A DNA stretch of 64,000 nucleotides, taken from positions 1,612,001 to 1,676,000 of the forward strand of contig JBITNC010000001.1 in assembly GCA_050084985.1 (NCBI GenBank), read 5' to 3'. This document shows positions 24,221 to 36,899 of the stretch, in pieces (positions within the stretch are counted from its first letter, which is position 1; each line of letters opens with the position of its first letter). The position numbers and the translations under genes were made by a program. The stretch comes from Nageia nagi (Eukaryota > Pinophyta). The notes below the pieces were generated by a model, which worked only from the letters and a program-made list of their open reading frames with translations, had not been told where the DNA came from and ran no database searches.

Positions 24221-25999
24221 TTTGTTGGTTTATACTACATAGGGTAGATAAGATTTATGAGATGGTTGCATGTTACTAGTTGATATTTTTGTACTAGAGT
24301 ACTCAAAATTACTTATGTACATTTTTATGGCTTATACCTCATTATTTCAAGAATTTGTTTTCATGTAGATAGAGATGGGGAGGAGCTATATCCCTGACTT
24401 ATGAGGTTGAATGTCATAGGAGGCTCCATTGAATTTGGGGAAACCATCCCTAACTTTCTTAACAAAGGTTTTCTTACTCAAATTGATACGATTAATAGAA
24501 ATATGGAATTGATAATCATCCTCTTGATTTTACAATGCATTGATTGAAAGTGTCAAATGAGAAATACCTTAATATTATTATTTTAAGAGGTTGGTAGATA
24601 AGAAGCTTATTCCTCAGTGAATAAATTTGGAAGGATGGTGTTGTGCAAGTGGTATTATGAATCTATTGATCATTCCCAATGATTTGATATAGTGGGGCTT
24701 GATCTATCTATCCCAAAACAAATGATTCCATCTCCAATCTAATTCTTGCTAGCCCACCTAGCCTACTTCATTGATAGGTATTAGAGATTTTTTTTATGCT
24801 GACACAAAAGCATAGATAGTTATAGTTTGAGAAAAACACATGTACAAAAAATATGTATATAGAAGCTACAAGTCATCCCATTATATATACATGATGGGTT
24901 TCTTACATAAGTTATTTCAAAATTATGGTGGATGCTTTTATATTATTTTTTATCATGATATTTATGGAATGTGATGGTTCATTTAACATGCATGTTTTTT
25001 TATTATTATGCACTTTGAGATGGTTATGTTTGGTGTATTTCAAATTTTCTTTTGATGGATGAATTTTAATGTTTTGAAATAAATCAAAAGATGAAGATAT
25101 GATGTAGGATTTTTGGGATTGAATTCCATTTTAATGTGCTAAATGAGATCTTGTTCCTCTCATTTTATGAAACAATGTGAGGAAATCCATTCAACAATCT
25201 CAATCCATGATGAGAAATGATGAAAACATGAATTATTGGTAACTATGAAACATAATAAATGGACACAACAATCAATGCAAATAGGTTTGGAATTGAGTTC
25301 CATTTGAATTTTTAAGATGAGATCTAGCCCAAACCAAACTAGGAAGGATGTGTCATCTAATGGTTCTATGACCTTTATGATTGGTTAAGAAAATACAATC
25401 CAAAAAGAAGCAAGTGCATTTAACTAAAGACAAGCCAAGAAATTAATGTTAAGAATAAGTTACTAGTGGTTCTCGTATTCCCTAAAAAGGTAGAAAACAT
25501 AAAGCAATAAACCACCCAAGTATCGATCCCTAAATGTCAAGATTTAGTTTGATGAAATAAAATATTGGTAGATGAAAAGAGACCCTTGTAGCTACTTAAT
25601 ATATCTTGCATATGGATCCTTCTTAGATGAGCACATAAAGTGAAAAGTGAATTCAAATAATACTAACTCTTAATGTGAAATGATGACCTATGATGAGGTG
25701 AAAATAAGACATTTATGGACTTACATGATGATTAAGATAGATATTTTTATAGTTTTTTATCTTTTTTAGGAAAACAAAATGTAGGAAAATTTTAAAAAAT
25801 AAAAAATAAAAACAAGTGAGGGACCAATTCCCCCCAATCAATAAAATAAAGAATTGAAAGAAAGAGATAAGGGGGAAATTATAGACACACCAACCTTATT
25901 GATTTGTTCAAATAGATAAGAAGGAATAAAACATCAAGGCATTGGTGAAGAGGGTACTTCAAATAGCAATTCCTCATGAGGGGAGTAAAGTTCCTCATA
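24221..25999. other. Spacer of element B without recognisable genes
   Basis: RT, RNase H and integrase would be expected between protease and the 3' region, but no such motif is readable on either strand. The sequence is AT-rich with small ORFs that look random. Confidence 0.45.
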
Positions 26000-27310
26000 G
26001 TCTCCCTCATCATCTATCTCATGGATTTGGGTTATAGTTGTATTTTTTGAGGACCCTTGAAACCAAGGCCTTATTTATCTTTATCTCCTTGAGTGGGTAA
26101 TTGTGTGATATGTATCATGCCTTGTTCATACCAACCCAAGCCAAAGCCCTACCATTTACACTTGCAAAAATAGTTTCAGATAAAAGAAGATCTAGAAAAA
26201 TAATCAATTTTACCTAAAAATGATTATTAAATGATACCTTAAGGGTTAGGTAGGCTAGAAAATCAATACCTTCATACACAAAACAAGTTTGGTTATCAAA
26301 TGGACCAAGTGGAACCATGGTACCAATGGCCAAAGGAGACTTAGACAAATGGCCTACATCACACAAATACAAGACATTAAACATAATATCATTGATGGTA
26401 TATTCACTTATGATCATATTTTTAAACTATACATCCACTCAAAAGATATGCTCATGATCATCTGTGAATGTCTCTTTCTTTTATTTTTTAGTGAAAACCT
26501 GAAGATCTTATTCAACCTCATTACTCTCCTCTATTTGAGTAGTCAAACTTGGTTAGAGGACTTAGTTTCTTTAATTATTTTTGTCTATGTATTCCACTTA
26601 TGCCTTCCAAGAGATTTCTTCTTGAAGTGTAGGGTAAGGAACCAAGAGTTTATCTTTCTTAGGATCCTCATAGATGATTATTGGATCATCATAGTTTTGC
26701 ACATCTATGGACCTTTATTCAATTGTTGTTGGGACTAGTTTATTAATTGATTCATTTTTTATTTTTTGATATTTCTCATTAATTAGGATACCAACAAATG
26801 ATGGATCTTGGTTTATGTGGATGATCTCAAGAAATATATAGGTGGATGTAAGTATGGGTCCATTAGGTAACTCAAAAAGGTTGCAATGGCTGAAAGGTTC
26901 CTCATCTATCCATATGAAATGAATAACTCCCTCCTCAATATATTTCATAAAACCATGTAATATGTAAGGGATGCACTCCAACTCTCTAATTGAAGGCTTT
27001 CTAAGTACGAAGTTATACTTCTATTCTCCCTCTACCACTTGAAAACATGCATTAATAGTATTGGAACCAATAAATATAAGAAAAATGATACTACCTAATG
27101 TATTGCATAATTGATTATTGAATGCTTGTAGAATAATTTTATGGGCCTTAAAATGTGACAAAGGTATACTAAGCTTTTCCAATGCTATTGAATAAACCTC
27201 ATTGATGGTTGATCCATTATCCATAAGAACCCTTTTGAAATATTTTCCATCAACCTGGATAATGATGTGCAAGGGATGATCCTTATATTTTTATTTATAA
27301 TATTATAGAT
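26000..27310 (-). pseudogene. Protease and linker of element B
   Basis: The protease lies at 27272-27020 on the minus strand, with VDGKYFKRVLMDNGSTINE near 27200 holding the active-site triad as DNGS, and later ACFQVVEGE. After one stop the frame continues with RKPSIRELECIPYILHGFMK to about 26715, the kind of segment that follows protease in Tat-like polyproteins. Further on (about 26170-26000) a glycine-containing stretch reading GLGWYEQGM, then GLGFKGPQ in the same region, resembles the G-patch-like linker seen before RT in some plant Ty3/gypsy polyproteins. No RT follows. Frameshifts and stops make this non-functional. Confidence 0.7.
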
Positions 27311-27685
27311 ATCTTGCTAAAAGAATGGAAAAATTCTCTTGCACACTCCTAATAAATTTGATTAAAACATTTGGATTAGAAGCATCCAACTCTATAGCCC
27401 ATAAAATTTGATCTAAATCCTCTCTATGTTGGTGAAAAGTTTTTATTAAATCCCGTAGAGAGAATTTGATAGGTGTAATTCTCAACTATTGATCCAAGTT
27501 GCTTTGTAACTTCTCTTTTAAACCCCACTATCCTAGAGTAGTAGGAGGAGAAATATGATTCAACATATTAACATCCTCTCTCATACCGTCATGAGTTTTT
27601 CATTGGTCCTTTCCCTTGTCTTTATACTAGTTAACCCTAGTAACTACATTAACCATCCCTAAAAAATGCATATTATATATATATA

Positions 27686-27690
27686 GTGTG

Positions 27691-27770
<80 letters not shown>
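27686..27770. repeat. (TG)n microsatellite
   Basis: About 85 bases of nearly pure TG/GT, broken once by a GG near 27734, preceded by a short TA run (27670-27684). It sits between the zinc region of gag and protease of B. Its purity contrasts with the decayed surroundings, which suggests later slippage growth. Confidence 0.95.
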
Positions 27771-27771
<1 letters not shown>

Positions 27772-27879
27772 CTATTCTATTTCTTGTACTTATTATTATT
27801 GCATTCCATAATCATAGGGTACATTTTAAGTGGATAAATATTGATTGTAATACCTAGTCATACCAAGTTGATCCACATT

Positions 27880-30600
27880 CTGTTAAGGTAATAGATTTTG
27901 ATAGTCTTGTAAGTTAGTGTTAGAATCAAAAGATATACCATCAAGCACTAGCTTCCCTGAATCAATGAAAATTTGAATGACCTTACATAAATAAATGCAA
28001 TAATAGGTGTTATGGCCTTGCACCCTATGAAAATCACAAAAATCATCATCCTTATACCATGGTTTAGTGGCCCAAGAAGGATCCCACCAAACTTCTAGTA
28101 ATATCAATAATTTAACATCATTAAGTTTTATAAAAATCTTAGACAAATGTTCCCCTAATGGCTCAAACTTCCTTTTTAGCCTAAAAGACTACCCTTATGC
28201 TTGATTCTAATTTCTATCCTATGATTGATTATAATTTTAAGACTAATTAGGCACATTAATTTGATTAGTTTGCTAAACATTTTGCATTTGATGTGGTAGT
28301 GGTGGTGCTTGGAGAATCAATTGATTAACTTGGGGCTTGCCTCCATTAGTAGCACCAATCTTGTTGGATCCATAACCTTGGTTATTACTTTCTTTCTTGA
28401 CCACCTTAATCTCACCATTATGAACCATCACTTCCTCTATAACCTTTGCTTGAGAAATTTCTTCCTCAAAGGTCCTATGTTGTTGTATTTGAAAATAGTA
28501 GAGATTTTTCTAATACAAATTTTGGTAAATAATCTCACTAATGCCTCTTGAGGAAAAGAGAATTTCATATCAATAATTAAATACTGCTACCTAGAAACAT
28601 AATCATAAATGGACTCTTGATCAAACTAAGACAACTTTATAAGATTAGTAATGGAATTCCTCTCTTAATATTGATTGAGAAATGTTCAAGAAAGAGGTTT
28701 GCTAGTTGCTCAAATGTGTACAAACTATGTTGTAGTAGTGCATTGTACCAATTCATATCTTGCCCCCTAAGAGTCATAGGAAATGTTCTTATAATATAGC
28801 ATTATCATTTGCAATCAAGTAGCATGCATACTTGAAGTACCTAAAATGCTCCTTAGGATCCTCTTTGCTCTTTAACTTATCTACTTTTTGCATCTCAAAT
28901 TTCTTGGGGTAAGAACTCGTAGCAACTTAAGGATTTATTGGCTCATTATATATTTTTCCATAGTGGACTTTAGATAATCCTAAGTTATTAGTCCTTTCCT
29001 CTAGTTCTTGCAATCTTCTCATGATTTGAATCTCATTTTGCACATTAGATCCTCCATAAGATGAATTTGGTCCACCATGGGGTGTATTTGACCCACCATA
29101 AGACTAATTTGGGTTATTAAACAAACTCACTTATGTCTCAAAAGCATGTGTATTGGGATTATAGTATGTGCCTTGTTGTACCCAAGATGGCCCTTGTGTA
29201 TTGTGCCTAATATTTTTACTACATCCTTATTGTTGATCTTGGGGCATATATTGTGTATTAAGACCATAGCTTTGTTGCATATTTTATCCAATATTTTATT
29301 GCATATTGTGACCTTTCCCTTGTTATTCCCCTTTTAAGATATTTTGATTTTGATTTGCATGTACATAATCCATTTATTTTTTATGCATAATGTGTTGCAT
29401 TTGATCAATCAATTACTGCATATCTTACATGGATGGAGTTGAGGAACCTTGTTGGGGATTTTTTGATTGGCATTTTGAAGTGGATTGTGAGTTGAATTTT
29501 GAGTTCCATAAGGACTTTCCATGTTGTTGTATGAAACATTTTGTAATGGAGGGGTTTGGAAATTGTCCATACGTTGGTTTGGCCCACTTTGGGTGTTTTT
29601 AGGTTATGCACAAAATTTTGTCCAAGGCCAAGCCAATCATTGAAATTGGCTTGGTTAGGTTGATAAATATTGTGATTTTATCCTTGTGCATATATACTCC
29701 AAGAAACTTACTTTTGTGGATTTTTAAAATTATTGGTATTATTTTGAATTTTGTGTGAATTTTGGTATGCAATATGTTGAAAAGTATTATCTTGATTAGA
29801 ATTTATTTCCCTTTGGAATGGTGGAGGTGTATTGTGTTGAATAATATTTTGAAAGTTTGGGATCATATTTTATAAGTATTGTTGTTCAAACTTGGTTGGA
29901 GGTTGAGGGATTTTTGGCTTCTCTTGTGATAACCTTTGGTTGAATAATTCTTGTGCTTTTTGTATATTACATTGAAAATTTAGAAAATCTATATTTTATT
30001 GTAAATTTTTCACAATTATATGTTCCTTATATGGTTGATGGATTTTAAAGGTCATTTCCTAGTTGGTGGATAATTTACATTCTTGAGGTGGGAACCAACC
30101 TTGACCAACTTTTTTTGCATTTGGAATTTGTGATGGAATGGGATCAATTTTTGAGATTATTGGTTGAGAAGTTTTATTTTTAATTTGATCCATCATATCT
30201 TGGTACTAATTACATTTCTTTGGATCTTATTTTTTAAATTTGAGTGGATATAGAGACATACCAACAATCATGTGAGGCATATTCTCATTCATTATGGCAC
30301 TATTGTAACGGTCAGACCAAACTAGAATGTTTCTAGCTATTCCCAAAACTTTTGGAGAAGCTTGTGTTGTGGGACCAACTAAATGTGAACTTCCTCCAAT
30401 ACTCTTTCCATTTCATCAAGTTTTAGGCATTGGAATTTTTGGAGAGCCTTATGAAATCCAATGGATGAAGTTTCCACACTAGTAGTTATCTCCTCCTTTA
30501 TCTTAGTTCTATTCTTCTTTTTCTTTCAAGCTTTAGTTTCCACCATTAAAACTATGAAATTATCATATAACACCAAATCCTTGGATAGATCAGGCTCCAT
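27880..30600 (-). pseudogene. gag of element B, decayed
   Basis: The start is the ATG at 30600 (MEPDLSKDLVLYDNFIVLMV). A long Gln/Asn/Pro-rich part follows (about 30100-29000), with motifs such as SYGGSNTPHGGPNSSYGG near 29090. The core region includes KVDKLKSKEDPKEHFRYFKY near 28860. The zinc-binding motif DDFCDFHRVQGHNTYYC at about 28050-27995 is intact in its Cys and His residues and is followed by KVIQIFIDSGKLVLDG. The gene is broken by many stops and some frameshifts. Gag would form the RNA-packaging particle. The zinc motif type (C..H....H....C) is shared with element A and points to Tat/Athila-like gag proteins; that is a family-level inference. Confidence 0.75.
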
Positions 30601-32396
30601 TTTCATAAAACTATAATGTGAAACTTTTAAAAACTATGAGAACAAATGAAGTGAAATTACAAAACAAACACAAAACACAAATTTTATGTTATTTTCAAAA
30701 TTACTCTTATTTAGTTTGATGCAAATTTAAATAAACACTTAAGATGATGATGCAAAATCTATATGAATATCACAATGATTATAGATAGAAATTTTTAATT
30801 ATTTTTTCTAATTTTTTCTTAGTTCAATTTGACTCTTTATCTTATTAATTTTGTTAGCTTTTAAATGCACTTGTTCTTTCTAACACAACCTTTTTTATGT
30901 TTCCCTAGACCAATGATAATAGTCAAGCATTTAGACAAGTAAAGGATCAATCTTCTACAAGTGTAGATCATTTTCCAAGGGTTCTTTGCTACCCTCCATA
31001 GGAGTTTATCCCAAATGGAGGGGGGCCTCCCACTTCAATTTTCATCTTTGAGTATGGGTTAGGTCATGGTAATTAAATCCACATGTCCTAGTAACTCCCT
31101 AGGATTGTGAAGGACTTTTATTACAATAAAGAAAATATGAAATGCAAAATGATATAAGATGCACACTACTCCCTCCATGATGTTTTACAATCCCTTCCAA
31201 ATATGCTCTTTTTGATAATTTTTGCTTTTTAAAAAGAAATGAAATGAAACAACAATTTTGGATTCACTCAACAAAGAATGAACAAGTTTCCAACAAGTAA
31301 GAAAAACCTTGATTAAAGAGATAAGTTTTAAATCCAAATTAGGTTTTTCATTTTATGCAATAATAACCCTAAAATTGAATGCAATTTCACTACTACACAA
31401 CAAAATGAAGGCATTCCTAGGATGCACCAAGCAATAAAATAGTATGAATCAAGTGTAAAAAGAAATTTAAATTCTTACCTAGACTCAAACTTTCCCTCTT
31501 ACTCTAGTTGTAAAGCTTAATAGGTTACAAGTCCCTCACAAATGAGAGATCTTTCAACAAACCAAGCCAATCATTGAGGCAAACATGAAAAACAAAAGTA
31601 AAAATGGATGCACACTTTATCATAAGTGTAAAAACACCCCTTAATCCTTTACACAACTACTTTTGGTTGTGACAAGCTAAAAAAATTGGATCTACTATAA
31701 ATGTTTTGCTAAAAATTGAAATTTTGGAATCCACTAGTCCTAGGCATGATCTAACTCATGTCTCGACTAAGTCTTGTTTGAGAAAAAGTGCTCTCTATGT
31801 ATAGGCACAATCTAACTCGCATATGGTTTATCACCTTTTTGATTGAAATAGATATCTATTTAGGGGCATGTCATATCTGGGAGTCAATTTGGAGGTCAAA
31901 ACTCGTTATTTTTGAGACACCTAGGTTTTGGGCATGGTTTGCCTAGGGTTCTGGTACATAGGTGCAATGTGCCTAGCAAATAGTGCATGGGGCATGGTAC
32001 ACCTAGGCTGGGGTGTAGTGTGCCTATAGCCTATGGAGGTTTTTGAGCTTTGAAACATGTATAAAACTTCTTGTATTTATTTCAAGATACAGCATGACTA
32101 TTTCTAAGAATGAGTTGGACCATGATTGGGCTAAATCTGATGGATCAAAGCTTCAAAAAATCAAATCTAATTTTCTCCTCTCCTTAGACTATCCTATCAA
32201 AATATTACTCAAAATTGATCATAAATTCCTTAGTCTTTACATGTTTTTTCCCACTTAGGTGGATGAAAAATAAGAAAATCAAGAAACTCCAAAATAAAAG
32301 CAAATTTTGAAAAATCAAAGGAAAGGTGAGGAAAACATCAAATTAAAAGGCTCTTGTTGGTTCACTCAAGTTATCCATTTAATGTAGCCCAAAATT
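30601..32396. other. 5' leader of element B
   Basis: Non-coding sequence between the 5' LTR and gag. On the minus strand the LTR is followed by AATTTTGGGCTACATT (about 32396-32381), a possible primer site, weaker than that of A. Near 31910-32040 is a short cluster of diverged repeats containing AGGTGCAATGTGCCTAG, related to the one at 16640-16770. No gene is visible. Confidence 0.45.
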
Positions 32397-33557
32397 TATG
32401 CTTTATGTTGACTAAGATGCATACACAAGTTAGATTCATACACAAATCCCAAATTACATAACTATGCTTTTCTTAATGAGAATTAGGTAGAAATCATAAT
32501 AAAGGTACAGTCAAATTTGTAAATAATGAGCTAAAACTTTGCAAGAATGTAAATAAAACCTAATTGCATCTAATTTGGATAGGGATACCTCCAATTTAGG
32601 CCCTTTTAGGCACCTAAATAAGCATGGAGTGAGTCTCCTCATTTCAAATAGCATGTGAGCCACTTAGTCCCAAAATCAATGAGAACAAACAAAATAGATA
32701 TGCCTATTTGTGTAAATGATTGTGCCTATATGATATTTTAACAATTTGTATGGCGGATTTGAATAATTAGGATGGATCTTTGCATGTTTAGGTGGTAAAA
32801 TATGATATCTAATACATAAAACTTATCAAAACCCTAAATACTTTAAAATGAAAAGATCTTTAAAGATCCTTGGATCAATTAGATCCAAGGATAGCTACAA
32901 GATCAAATGGATGATTACAACATGTGTTTCTACTAGCATGAGATAAAACTATTATTTCAATAGTGTCAAATGCAAATTAAGATGATTTTATCCTACTAAA
33001 ATACTACATGCACACAAATTTAGTAGAGGATACAAAGGTAGGTCTTCCAAAGCTCTTCCATAGTTGTGTTGTCTTCAAACCCTACAAAAATATTGAATAC
33101 ACCAAATATATGTAATAATAGCTCAATACAAACATAAAATCACCATAGGAATGTTACCTTATATGTGTAGAACCAATATTTGAGAGGTTTAATGGAGAAT
33201 TGTAGAGTAAACCCTTGATCCTTCAAACACTAGCCTCAAAATCCCAGCAATGTAATCTTGAATCAATATGAGAGAAAAAATCATAAGTGAGCATAAACAA
33301 TAATGATCCAAGAGTGATTAGGAGAAGAAATTCTATTTTAACTTTGAGTTATATACCTCTTTGGATAACTTAAGTTAAAATGGCTAGATACCCACTTTAG
33401 CTCTTATTTTGGGTTTAAGTCACTTTTGCTCTCTTTTGAACATTTGGATAGTTGAATTTGCATAGTAAAATATTAGGAGTAAATCAAACAATGGATTAAA
33501 GAATATCAATGCAATACAAATAAACTACTCAACAAGTGTTATTTTTTGGTGTCTACA
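32397..33557 (-). repeat. 5' LTR of element B
   Basis: An uninterrupted 1161-bp copy of the B LTR. It preserves the empty site of the poly(A) insertion. Its outer end reads GGTGTCTACA. Confidence 0.85.
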
Positions 33558-33652
33558 TTTTTCCATATGAAAACATAAGAGTTCCTACATTATATATCTA
33601 TATGCAACATAAAAATTCCCATATTCTATAATATGCTTATATGCTATCATGT

Positions 33653-33699
<47 letters not shown>

Positions 33700-33774
33700 A
33701 TAGTTTGATAAAATATTTAATTAAATATAATTTTTATATGATTCCAATACATTTAATCAAAAAAATGTAGTTTA
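33558..33774. other. Spacer with (AT)n microsatellite
   Basis: About 33655-33698 is an uninterrupted AT dinucleotide run. The rest is AT-rich sequence leading into the PPR pseudogene. Confidence 0.8.
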
Positions 33775-34640
33775 TGGAATGCAATTGTCATAGGATTTGT
33801 AAAAAATAGGCATGTTTTAGAGGCTCTCAAGTGTTCTCATAAAATGTAATTGACTAATTTCAAACCAGATTTAATAATATTTGAAAGTGTTCTATCAAAA
33901 TGTGTCAACTCAGTATCTTTACAAGACAGCATGGACATCCATCAAAAAATAATAGTGGTTTTCACTTAGATGTCATTGTGATAAATATTTTGATAGATAT
34001 ATTTGCTACGTTTTGGAACATGGAGATAGCCCACAGAGAGACATCATCTCATGTAATATGATAATTATAGTATATACACAAAATGGGATTCATGAGGAGG
34101 CTCTAAATGTTTTTTAGGGAATGCAATGAAGAGATGTAGTACCATGTTTTCCAATGTTATTATTTTATATGTAGAATGAGTATAGGGTATGTATAGAATG
34201 GGTTTCTTAATATCAAAAAAAATTAAGGAAATATCTCAAAGAGATACAATCTCATGAAATGTAATGATCATAAAATATGTAAACAATGGGCATGGTTTAT
34301 AAGCTCTCAAGTGTTTTTAAAAAATGTAATTAGTTTTAGAGCATATTCAATAACAGGTATTCCTACTATATGTGTAATTTTAAAATGGTGCATGGAAATT
34401 AATGGACATATAATTAAATGTGGGTTTATTTCACATGCAATTATGTAATATCCCTGATTAAAATGTATGCAAAATGTGGGAACATTAAAAAGGTAAGGGT
34501 TTTATTTGATAAGATGTAGTATGAATAAATAATTTCATGGACTACAGTGATTGTAGGATATGGAAGAAATGGTTGTAGTAAGGATATCATCAAACTATTT
34601 GAATAAATGGAATGTTTTTTAAGTAAATAAAAAAGATTTT
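33775..34640 (+). pseudogene. Pentatricopeptide repeat (PPR) protein pseudogene
   Basis: This is the only trace of an ordinary host-type gene. From 33775 the frame reads WNAIVIGFVKNRHVLEALKC, and then, after a TAA that looks like a former CAA, FKPDLIIFESVLSKCVNSVS. Further repeats appear in shifting frames: RDIISCNMIIIVYTQNGIHE with EALNVF near 34040-34110, and KMYAKCGNIKKVRVLFDKM near 34460-34520 followed by IISWTTVIVGYGRNG. The alternation of long, short and standard PPR motifs is typical of PLS-class plant PPR proteins, which bind organellar RNA for editing or processing. At least four stops and several frameshifts show it is dead. It ends about 120 bases before the LTR of D. The lack of introns is normal for this family. 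Confidence 0.85.
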
Positions 34641-35080
34641 AAATTCACATTGTGTTACTACAATATATAGATAGATAAATACATGTCAAGTGTAAACAAG
34701 AGATTGTTAAAATCTCCTAACAAAATAGATATTTTATTGGCTTAAACCACTTGTATTCTACTAAGTGTATTCTTTTATAATTGCACTCTCAATTGGGGTA
34801 ACACACTATCATTCTTTTATTCTTTCCAAAAAATTCTTTCTATTCCAACTCTCTTCCCTTTAGCATGAAATTTTTGTCTTCTATTAGCCCTAAGTATGAA
34901 GAATTTTGGATGTTGTCAACATCTGCTTATTGTATATACAATTTAGCTATTATATGTATAAGTCCTTATCTTTGATATTTTGCCTTGTAAATTTCTAATC
35001 AAGGTCAATTGGGTGTTATAACAACTCTTAGGGACACATTTTAAGTCATATTAACAATCAAATGGAGCAAGAACTATATG

Positions 35081-35088
35081 TATAAAAG
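35081..35088 (+). promoter_or_regulatory. TATA box of the 5' LTR of D
   Basis: TATAAAAG, conserved at the same place in the right LTR (47403-47410). Probable promoter of the genomic RNA; inferred from sequence and position. Confidence 0.5.
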
Positions 35089-35299
35089 AATCCTATCCAA
35101 GAGTTATTGTATATATAGTGTTCGAGAGTAAATATATCACATCTAGGCAGTACTAAATTATGCATGGGAAGAGAAAAGTCTAAGGAAATATCTTAGAGTT
35201 GTTGTAAATATAGTGTCTAGGAGTTTTTGTAAATATAAATCCAAGTTATGTCCAAATAATTAGTGGGAAATACCAAAAAGCAAATAAAGCCCATCGATG

Positions 35300-35560
35300 G
35301 CTAAAATCAATGGGTCCTAGATAAGTAATGGCAAGTGATGATTCATGAAGATACCAAATAGAGCCTATCAATTTTCAATAGTGACATCATCATTTTTGGC
35401 TAAAATTGATAGGTCCCAAAATAAATGATGGTGAGTGATGATTCATGAAGATACCAAATAGAACCTATCAATTTTGAGTGATGACATTAAAATTTTTGGC
35501 TAAAATCAATGGGTACTAAGAAGAGCTAGATCATCAACAAAACCTGGAGAAAGAAAATAG
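35300..35560 (+). repeat. 100-bp tandem repeat inside the LTR of D
   Basis: Units start at 35300, 35399 and 35499 (the last partial), each opening with GCTAAAATCAATGGGT or a variant and containing GATTCATGAAGATACCAAAT. The right LTR holds corresponding 100-bp units from 47651, 47751 and 47851, so the array existed before insertion. Confidence 0.85.
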
Positions 35561-36899
35561 AACTTGCCATACTAAGGTAAGAGTAATGGGTAAGATGTAA
35601 CACTCGGGTCCACTTGATCTTAAGTATTTGACCCCTAAGTCCCTATTAATATGTTGAATCCAACTCAATTCCACATAACAATGGTATTTTCTTCTCAAAC
35701 TAAGTTTATATATTATTCACAAAACCCCATTACTTTATTCATTCATAACTACAATATGGATCATCAATAGTTGCAAAGAAGTAGATAGCTACTAATAGAA
35801 CATAGTACCAGATTGTACCTATCAAATTACATATAATTACTTATTCAATCAACTATAGTACCATATTTAATAAACTATAGGGTCAAAAAAGGAGCAAACA
35901 ATAACATTTTAGGAGAATTACAGCTCAATGGATATGACTATTCAAAAATTGCAAATTCCTAGATAGTCATCCTATTAGTATTTATTCACTATATAATCTA
36001 ACACAATTATAACATTTATTGTAAATGGTTTTCTTCGCTAGCTTCAATAAATATGAGTATTTATGTATATTAATGATAGACAACAACCTAACAAGGTATG
36101 TAAATGTATAAATGGTGGATAGTTAGAAATTAATAATGTCGAACATTCTAGCAAATTTGCCCAAGTCTGTAAGATACTTTTATATATGATAATACAAATA
36201 GATAATGCTTTGTCTTTTTGCAACAAATAGTTGTTTATTGCTTTTATTAATGTTATGTATGAGATGTTTTCTTAAGTTTTATCTATGTATTATGATTGTT
36301 AGACCCCAAGTGTAAGGTAGCTTGCTACTCTTGATCTTGGCTATGGATTGTTGCCTGTGCTGCAATGCTTAGGCTGTATAGTTCTTGCTTTAGTTTTAGT
36401 TCAATTTGTTAATCTCTTTGTTGTACCTTTATGCCTTCTTATTTATTTTCTATTACTTTAAACCTTTATAATGGATAGGAATTGATCTATAACCTGGAGA
36501 TTGAGCAAAAAACCAACACAAGCACATTCCCACTACCTTTTGCTCTTTCAAGGAACCTACTATTGCACGCAATGGAGAATTTGACCAAACCAAACCCTTT
36601 GAGGTTACATTATGCCAATCAATAATAGAAACTTTCATTTTTGGAACACTTGATGGGACTCAAACTAAATTACATATTTAACAAGCATAAATAGGCTAGA
36701 TAGCTATGTTTAGTGGGCTATTTATTAGATTCTTCAAAGATTATAAGATTCTTTTAACCTTAGTGGTGACTCTACTATCAACTAGTCAACATTTTGAACC
36801 TTAATACCTTTAGAATGCAAACTTACTAGAAGTAGGGCCAAAAATTCCCTTAGATATCCTAGGTTCCAAAAGCTATTAGTTCCTCATAGTAGGACTAGG

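Larger units (their letters stand above)
13061..33557 (-). mobile_element. Element B: gag-protease Ty3/gypsy-type retrotransposon with antisense PMD ORF
   Basis: LTR copies lie at 13061-15016 (containing an insertion) and 32397-33557. Both end GGTGTCTACA on the plus strand, that is, they start TGTAGACACC on the minus strand, as in element A. The purine tract CAATAGGGGTAAAA next to the left LTR makes it the 3' LTR, so the element reads on the minus strand. In element order it holds 5' LTR, gag (30600 to about 27880), protease and linker (about 27310 to 26000), a long spacer, an antisense PMD ORF (22330-24220), the nested element C and the 3' LTR. I find no RT, RNase H or integrase. Element C and the poly(A) insert account for 5.4 kb, leaving about 15 kb for B itself. 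No target duplication is recognisable. Confidence 0.72.
34766..36624 (+). repeat. 5' LTR of element D
   Basis: Starts TGTATTCTTTT and aligns along its length with 47100-48975. The inner end is placed at 36624 by alignment, with an uncertainty of about 15 bases. It contains a TATA-like site (35081-35088) and a 99-100-bp tandem repeat from 35300. Confidence 0.8.

Noticed and set aside
24221-26000. Hidden RT or integrase in element B
   Set aside because: Both strands were read for YxDD, HHCC and DDE motifs and none was found.
26289-26738. Plus-strand ORF of 149 codons, the second longest in the window
   Set aside because: It lies opposite the protease-linker region of B. Its hydrophobic, Leu/Phe/Ile-rich translation is typical of antisense frames in AT-rich sequence.
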